In this document: piece by piece, positions 32,740-40,570 of the stretch
Layout: each line of letters starts with the position of its first letter
How positions within the stretch are numbered: position 1 is the first letter of the stretch
Assembly (NCBI RefSeq): GCF_000379625.1
Contig: NZ_KB903240.1
Span: forward strand, 418,163 to 482,162
Length of the DNA stretch: 64,000 nucleotides
Direction of reading: 5' to 3'
Origin: Actinomycetospora chiangmaiensis DSM 45062
GTDB lineage: Bacteria > Actinomycetota > Actinomycetes > Mycobacteriales > Pseudonocardiaceae
The notes under the pieces: generated by a model
What the model saw: only the letters and a program-made list of their open reading frames with translations
Told to the model about the DNA's origin: nothing
Database searches by the model: none
Made by a program: the position numbers and the translations under genes

Positions 32740-32943
32740 CTACCGCTTCCCGGACGCCCGCAGCTGCGCCAGCGACTCCCCGCCGACGAACCAGTGCTCG
32801 GGCTCGCACTCGTTGACGACGACGCGGACGTTGCCCGCCGGGGCACCGACCGCCTCGGCCACCGCGGCGGTGACCTTCTCCCCCAGCGCCGCGAGCTGCT
32901 CGGGGGTCCGCCCGCGGGCGAGGGTGATCTGGACGAGGGGCAC
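32740..32943 (-). CDS. 4-oxalocrotonate tautomerase family protein
   Basis: The 67-residue protein begins Met-Pro (PLVQITLARGRTPEQ), giving catalytic Pro1, and carries Arg near position 40 (NVRVVVNECEPEHWFVGG), as expected for the substrate-binding Arg and the Trp of the active site. The length is right for 4-oxalocrotonate tautomerase. It lies between the decarboxylase gene and the Rieske protein gene, in the order expected for an oxalocrotonate branch. It would convert the 2-hydroxymuconate enol to the keto form. Confidence 0.88.
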   Translation of the reverse strand: MPLVQITLARGRTPEQLAALGEKVTAAVAEAVGAPAGNVRVVVNECEPEHWFVGGESLAQLRASGKR

Positions 32944-32952
32944 GGTGACTCC

Positions 32953-33720
32953 TTAGTCGGTGACGGCCATCTCGACGGTGCCGAGCCGGTCGACCGACAC
33001 CGTCACCACGTCGCCGGGCGCGACCGGCGTCGCCGCCGTCAGTCCCCCGGAGAGCACGACCTCCCCGGCGCGCAGGCCCTCCCCGGACAGCGCGAGCCGG
33101 CGCACCAGCCAGGCGACCGCGGCGGCCGGGTGGCCCAGCGAGGCGGCCCCGCTGGCCGTCGCGACGAGCTCGCCGTTCTTCTCGAGCAGCACGCCCACGA
33201 GACGGACGTCGATCCCCGCGGGCGGCACCGGGGTGCCGACGACGTAGCGGGCCGCGGAGGTGTTGTCGGCGACGACGTCGGCCATCGTGAAGCGGTAGTC
33301 CCGGAACCGGGAGTCGAGCACCTCGATGCCGACCGCGAGCCCCGAGGTGGCCGAGAGGACGTCGACGGCGGTGCAGTGGGCGCCGTGCAGGTCCCGCCCG
33401 AGCACGAAGACGATCTCCGGTTCGGCGCGGGGCTGGATCAGCTCGCCGGCATGGAGCGGCTCGCCGAGGTCGAGGGCCGCCGCGGCCGGGAGGAACCCGC
33501 ACACCGGCGCGGACACCCCGACCTGGGCCTGCTTGGCCCGCGACGTGACACCGAGCTTCCAGCCGGCGAGCGGACCTGCCTGCTCGCGCAGCACGCGCTG
33601 GACGGCGTAACCGGCTTCCAGGTCGAGGTCGGGGTGCTCGTCGGTGAGCGGCTCGATCGCCGTCCGCTCGACGACCGCCTTCGAGAGCCGAGCCGCCAGT
33701 TCCTCGTGGTTGATGGTCAC
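32953..33720 (-). CDS. dmpH: 4-oxalocrotonate decarboxylase (2-oxo-3-hexenedioate decarboxylase)
   Basis: This 255-residue protein belongs to the hydratase/decarboxylase family of meta-cleavage pathways. It shows GWKLGVTSRAKQAQVGV near residue 55, EPEIVFVLGRDL around 100 for the metal site, and GIEVLDSRFRDYRF. It would decarboxylate 2-oxo-3-hexenedioate to 2-oxopent-4-enoate. Its start overlaps the stop of the hydratase gene (ATGA-type, positions 33717-33720). Decarboxylase and hydratase are similar paralogues that form a complex in known systems, and which is which is inferred from sequence and order. Confidence 0.82.
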   Translation of the reverse strand: MTINHEELAARLSKAVVERTAIEPLTDEHPDLDLEAGYAVQRVLREQAGPLAGWKLGVTSRAKQAQVGVSAPVCGFLPAAAALDLGEPLHAGELIQPRAEPEIVFVLGRDLHGAHCTAVDVLSATSGLAVGIEVLDSRFRDYRFTMADVVADNTSAARYVVGTPVPPAGIDVRLVGVLLEKNGELVATASGAASLGHPAAAVAWLVRRLALSGEGLRAGEVVLSGGLTAATPVAPGDVVTVSVDRLGTVEMAVTD

Positions 33721-34541
33721 GCCGGTCCTCCCTGGGTCGAGCTCCGCTCCGCTGCGTCTCCCGTCACCCTGATGCTGATCGGACCGAGCCGGTCGAACTC
33801 CGCCCGGTACACCTCACCCGCAGCCATGGGGACCGCCGCGTGCAGCGCGCCGGTCATCACCAGGTGCCCGGGCTCCAGCGCCACCCCGTGCTCGCCGAGC
33901 ACGTTCGCGAGCCACGCGACGACGGCCAGCGGGTCGCCCAGCGCCGCGGCCCCCGCCCCGGTGTCGAGCAGCTCCCCGTTGCGGGTCAGGGTCATGCCGA
34001 CCAGCCGCGTGTCCAGCCCCGCCAGGGGCACGAGCCGCGAGGACACGGCCACGGCGCCGTTCGAGGCGAGGTCGGCGACGGTGTCGGCGAGCTTGATGCG
34101 CCAGTCGGCGATGCGCGAGTCGACGATCTCCATCGCGGCCGCCGCGCCGGCCACGGCCCGGGCCGCGTCGGTGGGGCCGACGCCCGGCCCCGCCAGCCGC
34201 TCCCCCATGACGAACACGATCTCGGCCTCGACCTTGGGCGCGATGAAGTCGGCGAGCGAGAGGGTGTCGCCGTCGCGGTAGACGGTGGACGCGAGCACCG
34301 GGCCGTGGTCGGGCGCGTCGACGCCGACCATCCGCTGCATGGCCTTCGAGGTCAGGCCCACCTTGTAGCCGACGATCCGGTCGCCGTCGGCGAGGAGCAG
34401 CGGGACGAGCTCACGTTGGATCGCGTAGCCGTCCGCCATCCCCAGCGACGGGTCGTCGTCGGTGAAGGGCGGGATCGGAGTTCGCGTGCGCCGCGCCTCG
34501 TACAGCGCGCGGGCCTTGGCCTCCGGGTCAGACACGGGCAT
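33717..34541 (-). CDS. dmpE: 2-oxopent-4-enoate hydratase
   Basis: This 274-residue protein is a paralogue of the decarboxylase next to it. It has VGYKVGLTSKAMQRMVGVDAP and KVEAEIVFVMGERLAGPG with the metal-binding Glu pair. It would add water to 2-oxopent-4-enoate to give 4-hydroxy-2-oxovalerate, the substrate of the aldolase at 13857-14888. The start at ATG 34541 has GGAGGAG at good spacing and overlaps the IclR gene end by 14 bases. Its final codons lie in a 27-base sequence repeated at 40840-40866. Confidence 0.85.
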   Translation of the reverse strand: MPVSDPEAKARALYEARRTRTPIPPFTDDDPSLGMADGYAIQRELVPLLLADGDRIVGYKVGLTSKAMQRMVGVDAPDHGPVLASTVYRDGDTLSLADFIAPKVEAEIVFVMGERLAGPGVGPTDAARAVAGAAAAMEIVDSRIADWRIKLADTVADLASNGAVAVSSRLVPLAGLDTRLVGMTLTRNGELLDTGAGAAALGDPLAVVAWLANVLGEHGVALEPGHLVMTGALHAAVPMAAGEVYRAEFDRLGPISIRVTGDAAERSSTQGGPA

Positions 34542-35388
34542 GCCGGGACTCCTCCAGCCTTCCTGACGACGGGTCGTGCGGCTTCGGTGGTCGGGTTCCC
34601 CCGTCGGCGTGCTCCCCCGGATGGTCTGTCATCTCCGGATTCCATCCGAGCCGCCGCGATACGGCCTCGCCCGCCTCGACCACGCAGCGCACCAGGTGCT
34701 CGCGCGGGAGGGCCAGGAAGCGCATGACCGGCGCCCCCACGCTGATGGCCGCCACGACGTCGCCGCCGGGGCCGAACACCGGCGCGGCGAGGGACGCGAC
34801 GCCGATCTCGCGCTCGTCGACCGCGTCGGCCCAGCCGCGGCGGCGGACCGCGGCGAGCTCGGCGCGGACGGCGTCCGGGGCGACGATGGTGTGCGGTGTC
34901 AGGGCGGGGAAGCCACGCGCGATCACGGCCTCCCGGCGCTCGGCGGGCATCGCGGCGAGCAGCACCTTCCCCGAGCTCGTGCAGTGCAGCGGGACGCGGC
35001 GCCCGGTCTCGTGGAACAGCCGCAGCGAGTGCGAGCTCTCCAGCCGGTCGACGTAGACCACCTCGTCGCCGTCGAGGACGCCGACCTGCGAGGACTCGCC
35101 CGTCTGCTCCCGCAGCTCGACGAGCACCGGACCGGCGGCGCCGTGCAGGTCCATGTGCGCGCGCACGGCCTCGCCGAGCTCGAACACCACCATGCCGAGC
35201 CGGTAGCCGCCGTTCTCGGCCCGGGTCACCAGCCCCTCGGCGGCCAACGTGGTGAGCAGGCGGTGCACCGCCGACTTGCCGAGGCCCAGTCGGCGGGCGA
35301 GCTCGGAGACCCCGAGCGTCTCCTCGCGGGACAGGAAGGCCTTGAGCAGGCGGGCGGCGTTGGTGACCGACTGGAGCGTGGCGTCCAC
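34528..35388 (-). CDS. IclR family transcriptional regulator (first)
   Basis: The 286-residue protein has the N-terminal winged helix (VTNAARLLKAFLS, LGVSELARRLGLGKSAVHRL) and the C-terminal effector domain of the IclR family (PLHCTSSGKVLLAAMP, AISVGAPVMRFL). Its GTG start directly follows the stop of the upstream gene, so it is transcribed with the catabolic operon. It is a likely regulator of this locus. The C-terminal extension after residue 255 is basic and disordered-looking, and part of it is translated from a copy of the over-represented 15-mer. Confidence 0.9.
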   Translation of the reverse strand: MDATLQSVTNAARLLKAFLSREETLGVSELARRLGLGKSAVHRLLTTLAAEGLVTRAENGGYRLGMVVFELGEAVRAHMDLHGAAGPVLVELREQTGESSQVGVLDGDEVVYVDRLESSHSLRLFHETGRRVPLHCTSSGKVLLAAMPAERREAVIARGFPALTPHTIVAPDAVRAELAAVRRRGWADAVDEREIGVASLAAPVFGPGGDVVAAISVGAPVMRFLALPREHLVRCVVEAGEAVSRRLGWNPEMTDHPGEHADGGTRPPKPHDPSSGRLEESRHARV

Positions 35389-36096
35389 TCAGACCGCCCC
35401 GGCGGTACCGGCCGGGGTGCCCCCGAGCGCGGTGACGAGGACCCGGCGGACCGCGTCGGGGTCGGGCGCGGCACCGGGTCGCAGCGCGGCGTCGACGGCG
35501 TCGGACACCGGGGCGTTGTGCGGCGCGATCGCCCGGGCGAGCAGGACCTGCGCCCGGGCGAGACCCGCCGTCGCCGCACCCTGCATCTCGTCGACGAGGG
35601 CCTCGCGGCCGCGGGCCCGGGAGCGCAGGGCGTCGAAGTCCCGGGCGGCCGCGGAGTGGCCGGCGGCCAGCCCCGAGCCGACGTGCCCGGCGTGGTGGGG
35701 CGAGAGCCCGGAGCCGGGCTGCGTCACGAGGTGGTAGAGGACGGTGGAGATGCCCAGCGTGCCCCGCACCTCGTCGGGACGGGGTCCCCCGCCCTCGTCG
35801 ATCAGGCCGAGCGCGGGCAGCACCACGGGGTCGTAGAACCGGACCGTCCAGTCCAGGCCGTCGAGCGACCCGGGGAGCTCGACCTCCTCGCCGCGCAGCG
35901 GTCCGAGCGGCTCGGTGGTGGCGAGGACGTGCAGGTGGCGGGCCCCGGCGGCGACCACCGTGAAGCGCCCGGCCGCGAGCAGCGGCATCCGCCCGCGCAC
36001 CGCCGGCGGGAACGTCTCCGCCTGCTGGGCGTAGGCGGCGTGGATGCCCTCGACGTAGCCCGCGACGGCACGGCGCATCGCCATCGGGTCGGCCAC
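35389..36096 (-). CDS. Uncharacterised protein, first gene of the meta-cleavage minus-strand operon
   Basis: The 235-residue protein has no family I can name. It is mostly helical with a central beta-rich part (GRFTVVAAGARHLHVLATTE) and a histidine-rich stretch, SGLSPHHAGHVGSGLAAGHS around residues 130-150, that might bind a metal. It starts with GTG 36096 after a GGAGGG site and is the operon's leader gene, directly ahead of the IclR gene, hydratase and decarboxylase. Its conserved position next to C23O genes should be tested. A catabolic or substrate-binding role is possible but unsupported by motif. Confidence 0.65.
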   Translation of the reverse strand: MADPMAMRRAVAGYVEGIHAAYAQQAETFPPAVRGRMPLLAAGRFTVVAAGARHLHVLATTEPLGPLRGEEVELPGSLDGLDWTVRFYDPVVLPALGLIDEGGGPRPDEVRGTLGISTVLYHLVTQPGSGLSPHHAGHVGSGLAAGHSAAARDFDALRSRARGREALVDEMQGAATAGLARAQVLLARAIAPHNAPVSDAVDAALRPGAAPDPDAVRRVLVTALGGTPAGTAGAV

Positions 36097-36110
36097 GTCG
36101 GCTCCCTCCT

Positions 36111-36152
36111 GCGTTCCGGCGTCCGGAACGCTGCCTCTTCTCCCCGGAACGC
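36111..36152. promoter_or_regulatory. Triple half-site operator between the divergent meta-cleavage operons
   Basis: GCGTTCCGG (36111-36119) and CCGGAACGC (36123-36131) form a perfect inverted repeat with a 3-base centre. A second CCGGAACGC (36144-36152) follows exactly 21 bases after the first, two helical turns. The three sites sit in the 114 bases between the C23O operon and the minus-strand operon. This geometry is what a dimeric or tetrameric regulator would use, and the adjacent IclR proteins are candidates. Confidence 0.65.
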
Positions 36153-36210
36153 TAGGGCGGTTAGCGTCGTGACGTCAAGCACACCGGAGTTTCGACGAGA
36201 GGACCCGCAG

Positions 36211-37125
36211 GTGGGCATCCTTCGCCTCGCGCACGTCGACGTACGGACCCCCGACCTGGACCTGTCGACCGCCTACTACACCGAGGTCATGGGGCTGCAG
36301 CAGGTGCAGCGCACCGAGGACGCCGTGTACCTCAAGTGCTGGGACGAGGAGGACCACCACTCGCTGCGGATGCGCTACCACCCGCGCACCGGGCTGGACT
36401 CGTTCACGTTCCGGGTGGAGGCCGAGGACGACCTCGCCGACTTCGAGAACAAGGTCGAGGCCTATGGCTGCCCGACGTCGCGGGTGAGCCGCGGCGAGGC
36501 CGTCGGACAGGGCGAGTCGCTGCGCTTCGAGGTGCCGTCCGGCCAGATCATGGAGCTGGTCTGGGACATCGAGAAGACCGGCAACCTGCTCGGCAAGCAC
36601 AACCCGTCGCCCACCCCGCCGCCCGACCTGCCGGGCATCGCTCCGCCGCGCATGGACCACATGCTGGTCAACGCCGAGGAGGTCGCCGAGTCGGCGCGCT
36701 TCTTCATCGACGTGCTCGGGCTGCGGATGACCGAGCAGGTCCTCGACGGCAACGGCCACCAGCTCGGCGTCTGGCTCGCCGGCCGCACGAACTCCCCGCA
36801 CGACATCGCGATCGTCAACGGCCCGAACGGCGCGCTGCACCACTGGGCCTACTGGCTCGACGACTGGGACCACATCCGCAAGGCGGCCGACACCCTCGCC
36901 TTCAACGGCGTGCAGATCGACCAGGGCCCGACGCGGCACGGGGTGACCCGCGGCAACACCATCTACTTCTTCGACCCGCTCGGCATCCGCAACGAGGTCT
37001 TCACCGGCGGCTACTGGGTCGACCCCGACACCGAGATCCTCACGTGGACCGAGGACAACTTCGGCAAGGGCCTCTTCTACTACGAGAACGTCGTCAGCCA
37101 GCGCTTCCTGCGCATGCACACGTGA
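36211..37125 (+). CDS. Catechol 2,3-dioxygenase (extradiol, C23O), copy 1
   Basis: The 304-residue protein has two vicinal-oxygen-chelate domains. The Fe(II) ligands are His150 (PRMDHML), His211 (ALHHWAYW) and Glu262 (IRNEVFTGG), matching XylE His153, His214 and Glu265 with a constant offset. It cleaves catechol next to the hydroxyls to 2-hydroxymuconic semialdehyde. I choose GTG 36211, with GAGAGGA upstream; a GTG at about 36170 would add a non-homologous tail. It is the first gene of an operon with a paralogue, a phosphatase and an IclR gene. Its exact catechol preference is unknown. Confidence 0.92.
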   Translation: MGILRLAHVDVRTPDLDLSTAYYTEVMGLQQVQRTEDAVYLKCWDEEDHHSLRMRYHPRTGLDSFTFRVEAEDDLADFENKVEAYGCPTSRVSRGEAVGQGESLRFEVPSGQIMELVWDIEKTGNLLGKHNPSPTPPPDLPGIAPPRMDHMLVNAEEVAESARFFIDVLGLRMTEQVLDGNGHQLGVWLAGRTNSPHDIAIVNGPNGALHHWAYWLDDWDHIRKAADTLAFNGVQIDQGPTRHGVTRGNTIYFFDPLGIRNEVFTGGYWVDPDTEILTWTEDNFGKGLFYYENVVSQRFLRMHT

Positions 37126-37133
37126 GGGGTCCG

Positions 37134-38078
37134 ATGCCGAACAACTCCACGTCCGACCGCATTCTCCGGCTGCAGCACGTCGAGATCCGGGTCCCCGACC
37201 TCGAGCTCGCCGCCGCCTACTACACCGAGGTGCTCGGCCTGGTCGAGACCGCGCGCGACGAACGCGACGGCGCCGAACGCGTCTTCCTCAAGTGCTGGGA
37301 CGAGCGCGAGCACCACTCGGTGATCCTGCGGGCCGCGCCCACCCACGGCCTGGACCACATGTCGTTCAAGCTCCACGCCCCCGAGGACCTCGACCACTTC
37401 ACGACGAAGCTCGAGGCGGCCGGGATACCCGTCAAGCGGTTCGCCGCCCGCGAGCTCGGTCCGGGCTGGGGCGAGGCCATCCGGTTCGAGGCACCGTCCG
37501 GTCACCTCGTCGAGCTGGTCCACGGCACCGAGCGCATCGGGAACATGCTGCCGATGCAGAACCCGCCGCCCCGGCCGCAGGACCTCGTGGGCATCGCCCC
37601 GCCCCGGCTCGACCACATCTTCGTCATGGCCGAGGACGTCGAGGCGTTCACCGCCTTCTTCACCGAGCTGCTCGAGTTCCGCCTCACCGAGCAGATCCTC
37701 GCGAACGACGGGCACCAGCTCGCCACGTTCCTCGAGCACTCGCACACCCCGCACGACATCGCCGTCATCACCGGCCCGAACGGTGCGCTGCACCACTTCG
37801 CGTTCTGGATGGACGACTGGAACGGCATCCGCGACGCCGCCGACACGCTCGCCTACCACGGTGTGCCGATCGACGTGGCCCCCACGCGGCACGGCGTCAC
37901 CCGCGGCTACACCACGTACTTCTTCGACCCGGCCGGCAACCGGAACGAGCTGTTCACCGGCGGCTACTGGGTCGATCCCGACTTCGAGCCCATCACCTGG
38001 ACCGAGGAGGAGATGGGCCGCGCGATCTTCTACTACCACCGGCAGGTCAACGAGCGCTTCTTCACGGTGCACTCCTGA
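37134..38078 (+). CDS. Catechol 2,3-dioxygenase (extradiol, C23O), copy 2
   Basis: This 314-residue protein is a paralogue of the upstream C23O (about 60 percent identical by eye). It keeps the iron triad at His161 (PRLDHIF), His221 (ALHHFAFW) and Glu272 (NRNELFTGG). Both copies appear catalytically intact, so they probably differ in substrate (for example catechol versus alkylcatechol) or in resistance to inactivation. The start ATG 37134 is 8 bases after the first gene's stop and its TGA overlaps the ATG of the phosphatase gene. Confidence 0.92.
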   Translation: MPNNSTSDRILRLQHVEIRVPDLELAAAYYTEVLGLVETARDERDGAERVFLKCWDEREHHSVILRAAPTHGLDHMSFKLHAPEDLDHFTTKLEAAGIPVKRFAARELGPGWGEAIRFEAPSGHLVELVHGTERIGNMLPMQNPPPRPQDLVGIAPPRLDHIFVMAEDVEAFTAFFTELLEFRLTEQILANDGHQLATFLEHSHTPHDIAVITGPNGALHHFAFWMDDWNGIRDAADTLAYHGVPIDVAPTRHGVTRGYTTYFFDPAGNRNELFTGGYWVDPDFEPITWTEEEMGRAIFYYHRQVNERFFTVHS

Positions 38079-39106
38079 TGGCGCGCGACCCGCGGTCGGT
38101 GGACCGCTACGAGACGCCGGACTACCTCTCGAAGTACCGCTCCCGACGCCAGGCGTCCGACGCTCCCGACGCGGAGGCGCCGACCGAGGACGGCACCCCG
38201 CTCTACCTGCGCCGCTTCCGGGAACGGACCACGGCCTCGTCGGGAACCGAGACCAGCGTCTCCTACGACGGCGAGCGCTTCACACCGGCCCTCGCCGAGG
38301 CCAGCCGCGGCAAGGAGATCGCCGCGCCGGTGGAGCGCCGGGCGAGCGAGAAGATCGTCTGCGAGATCTCGATCATCCGGCACGGGATCACCCAGGGGTA
38401 CTCGACCGACGCCGGCCTGACCCCGATGGGTGCGTGGCAGGCGCACCGGCGCGGGCACGAGCTCGCGCGGCGCTGGTCGGACGGGGACAAGGTGCTGCTC
38501 GTCTGCGCCGACACCAACCGGGCCCGTCAGACCGCCGACCAGCTCTTCCGCGGCGCCAAGGACGGCCTGTCGATGTGGGGCATCGACGCCGAGATCACCG
38601 ACAAGGAGCCGATCCCGGAGCTGCGCAACTTCGGGGTGTGGACCCCCGACGGGCTCCGCGACGTCACCTCGGCGTTCCGGCAGTACCAGGCGACGAACGA
38701 GACGCTGGAGCGGCTCGCCGTCGGGGACCGGCCGCGGTGGCTCGTCGAGATCGACCGGTTCTACCGGACCCAGCTGGGCGGGGCGGACCCGATCCAGGAG
38801 TGGCTGACGATCCCGATGATGTACTTCGAGCCGCCCGCCATGTGCGTGCGGCGGTTCTGGCGGGGCTTCCACCGGCTGATGGTCGAACAGCCCGGTCACC
38901 AGCGGATCGTCGCCGCGACCCACTCCGGGCCGATGCGCGCCTTCGCCACCTGGGCCCACGGCTACGACCCCGGCGAACCCCTCAACACCGAGGAGATCCG
39001 GGTCAAGATGCGCGAGGGCGGGCGCACCGCGTTCGTCTCCTACCGGAATCGGGTGACCGAGGTGAACGTGCCGCCGCCCGACGAGTTCCCGAACTGGGAG
39101 GCGTGA
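38078..39106 (+). CDS. Histidine phosphatase superfamily protein with long N-terminal extension
   Basis: The 342-residue protein has RHG at residues 101-103 (ISIIRHGITQGYST) and the second catalytic His near residue 282 (AATHSGPM), the signature of the phosphoglycerate-mutase/acid-phosphatase superfamily. The first 90 residues are charged and appear flexible, so it is longer than usual. Its ATG overlaps the stop of the second C23O gene (TGATG), giving tight coupling to ring cleavage. Dephosphorylation of a phenyl or benzyl phosphate is an attractive role in view of the split phosphotransferase at 20007-22906. A regulatory or housekeeping phosphatase is the alternative. Confidence 0.82.
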   Translation: MARDPRSVDRYETPDYLSKYRSRRQASDAPDAEAPTEDGTPLYLRRFRERTTASSGTETSVSYDGERFTPALAEASRGKEIAAPVERRASEKIVCEISIIRHGITQGYSTDAGLTPMGAWQAHRRGHELARRWSDGDKVLLVCADTNRARQTADQLFRGAKDGLSMWGIDAEITDKEPIPELRNFGVWTPDGLRDVTSAFRQYQATNETLERLAVGDRPRWLVEIDRFYRTQLGGADPIQEWLTIPMMYFEPPAMCVRRFWRGFHRLMVEQPGHQRIVAATHSGPMRAFATWAHGYDPGEPLNTEEIRVKMREGGRTAFVSYRNRVTEVNVPPPDEFPNWEA

Positions 39107-39108
39107 CC

Positions 39109-39915
39109 ATGACGGTGCTGCCCTTCTCGCCGCCCGTGTCCGACGACGCGCTCGAGGACGCGCCGCTGCGGTCGGTCTCGACCGCGGTCGCCGTCCTCGA
39201 CTGCTTCGCCTCCGAGGCCGAGCTCGGCGCGACGAGGGTCGCGGCGCGCCTCGGGATCGCGAAGTCCACCGCCTGCCGGATGCTCGCCGCGCTCGCCGCC
39301 GGCGGGCTGCTGGAGAAGGCCGGCTCGGGGCGCTACCGGCTCGGGCTGCGGCTGTTCGAGTACGGCCAGCTCGCCGTCGACCGGCTGCTGCTGCGGGAGG
39401 TCGCGATGCCGATCCTGGGCGAGCTGCGGGAGACCGTCCGCGAGACCGTGCAGCTCGGCGTGGCGGTGGGCACCGACGTGCTGTACCTGGAGCGGCTGGA
39501 GACGGCGGGCGCGGGGCTCCGGTTCCGCACCGACTACCACCGCAACCCGGCGCACTCGTCGTCGATCGGTCGGGTCCTGGCGGCCTCCGACCCGTCGTTG
39601 ACGATGGCGATCCTCGAGCGCGGGCTGGAGCGCCGGACGCCGTTCACGGTGGTCGACCCGCGGCGCTGGCGACAGACGCTCGTGCAGACCCGCGAGCAGG
39701 GCTACGCCACGTGCCGCGACGAGTACGACCAGGGCTGGTCCTCCATCGCCGCGCCGATCCTCACCGGCGCGGCGGGACGACGGCGGGCCGTCGCGGCCGT
39801 GTCGGTGGTGGGCTCCACCTCCCGCGTGCTCGGGCCGCGCAAGCCCGCGCTCGTGCAGGGTGTCCGCCGCGCCGCCGAGCGGATCAGCGTCGCCCTGGAG
39901 CGGGCGTCGTCGTAG
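39109..39915 (+). CDS. IclR family transcriptional regulator (second)
   Basis: The 268-residue protein has an N-terminal winged helix (TAVAVLDCFASEAELG, ARLGIAKSTACRMLAAL) and an effector domain (RNPAHSSSIGRVLAAS). It is the last gene of the C23O operon, two bases after the phosphatase stop. Together with the IclR gene at 34528-35388 the locus holds two regulators of the same family facing opposite directions, so they could sense two different effectors or form heteromers. A strong hairpin terminator follows. Confidence 0.9.
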   Translation: MTVLPFSPPVSDDALEDAPLRSVSTAVAVLDCFASEAELGATRVAARLGIAKSTACRMLAALAAGGLLEKAGSGRYRLGLRLFEYGQLAVDRLLLREVAMPILGELRETVRETVQLGVAVGTDVLYLERLETAGAGLRFRTDYHRNPAHSSSIGRVLAASDPSLTMAILERGLERRTPFTVVDPRRWRQTLVQTREQGYATCRDEYDQGWSSIAAPILTGAAGRRRAVAAVSVVGSTSRVLGPRKPALVQGVRRAAERISVALERASS

Positions 39916-39927
39916 TCGACCCCGTGG

Positions 39928-39976
39928 CAGCGGAGCGTCGTTGCTGGCGTCCAGTGGCAGCAACGACGCTTCGCTG
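39928..39976. terminator. Bidirectional hairpin between the IclR and nitrile hydratase operons
   Basis: Arms of 19 bases (39928-39946 and 39958-39976) match at 18 positions around an 11-base loop. It lies between two convergent gene ends, 13 bases after the IclR stop and 4 bases from the nitrile hydratase alpha stop. The arm sequence differs from hairpin families A and B. Confidence 0.7.
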
Positions 39977-39979
39977 TCA

Positions 39980-40570
39980 TCAGGGCACGGCCACGCCGAT
40001 CAGACAGTCCCGGGTGACGCGCGCGAGCTGGTCCTCCTCGGAGAGCGTGTCCACCCCGTCGGGCGCCATCGGCACGACGAGGTACCGGGCCTCGGCGCTG
40101 GCGTCCCACACCCGGACCTCGACGTCGTCGGGCAGCGTCGTCCCGAACTCGGCGAGGACCCCGCGCGGGTCGCGCACCACCCGCGACCGGTACGCCTCGC
40201 TCTTGTACCAGGCGGGCGGCGGCCCGAGCCACGCCAGCGGGTAGCAGGAGCACAGCGTGCAGACGACGACGTTGTGCACCTCGGGGGTGTTCGCCACCGC
40301 GTGCAGCCGGATCTCCGACGAGTAGCCCCCGCCCGCGAACCCGAGCTCCCCCGCGGCCGCGCCGGCGTCGTCGAGCAGCCGCTCGCGGTAGGCCGGGTCG
40401 CCCCACGCCCGCACCACCATCCGCGCCCCGTTGACCGGCGATACCGACCGTCCGAGCGTCTCGATCCGCCGGTCGATCTCCTCCCGGTCGACGATGCCGC
40501 GCTCCTCGGCGAGGGCCAGCAGCACGTTCACCCGGGCCTGCAGCTCGCCGTTGCGGTGGTGCCCGCTCAT
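39980..40570 (-). CDS. Nitrile hydratase alpha subunit, cobalt type
   Basis: The 196-residue protein has the metal claw VCTLCSCYP with Cys104, Cys107 and Cys109, where the Thr after the first Cys marks the cobalt-type enzyme. ARMVVRAWGDPAYRERLL and the later EVRVWDASAEARYLVVP match nitrile hydratase alpha subunits. The enzyme hydrates a nitrile to an amide. The beta subunit is encoded by two upstream genes in place of one, as in thiocyanate hydrolase and toyocamycin nitrile hydratase. Start ATG 40570 overlaps the previous gene. No activator gene is present in the window. Confidence 0.92.
   Translation of the reverse strand: MSGHHRNGELQARVNVLLALAEERGIVDREEIDRRIETLGRSVSPVNGARMVVRAWGDPAYRERLLDDAGAAAGELGFAGGGYSSEIRLHAVANTPEVHNVVVCTLCSCYPLAWLGPPPAWYKSEAYRSRVVRDPRGVLAEFGTTLPDDVEVRVWDASAEARYLVVPMAPDGVDTLSEEDQLARVTRDCLIGVAVP

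Noticed and set aside
34576..36210. N-terminal extension of the first C23O by about 545 residues
   Set aside because: The frame is open by chance opposite the IclR and leader genes. The family starts at the GILRLAHVDVR strand, and GTG 36211 has a ribosome binding site.
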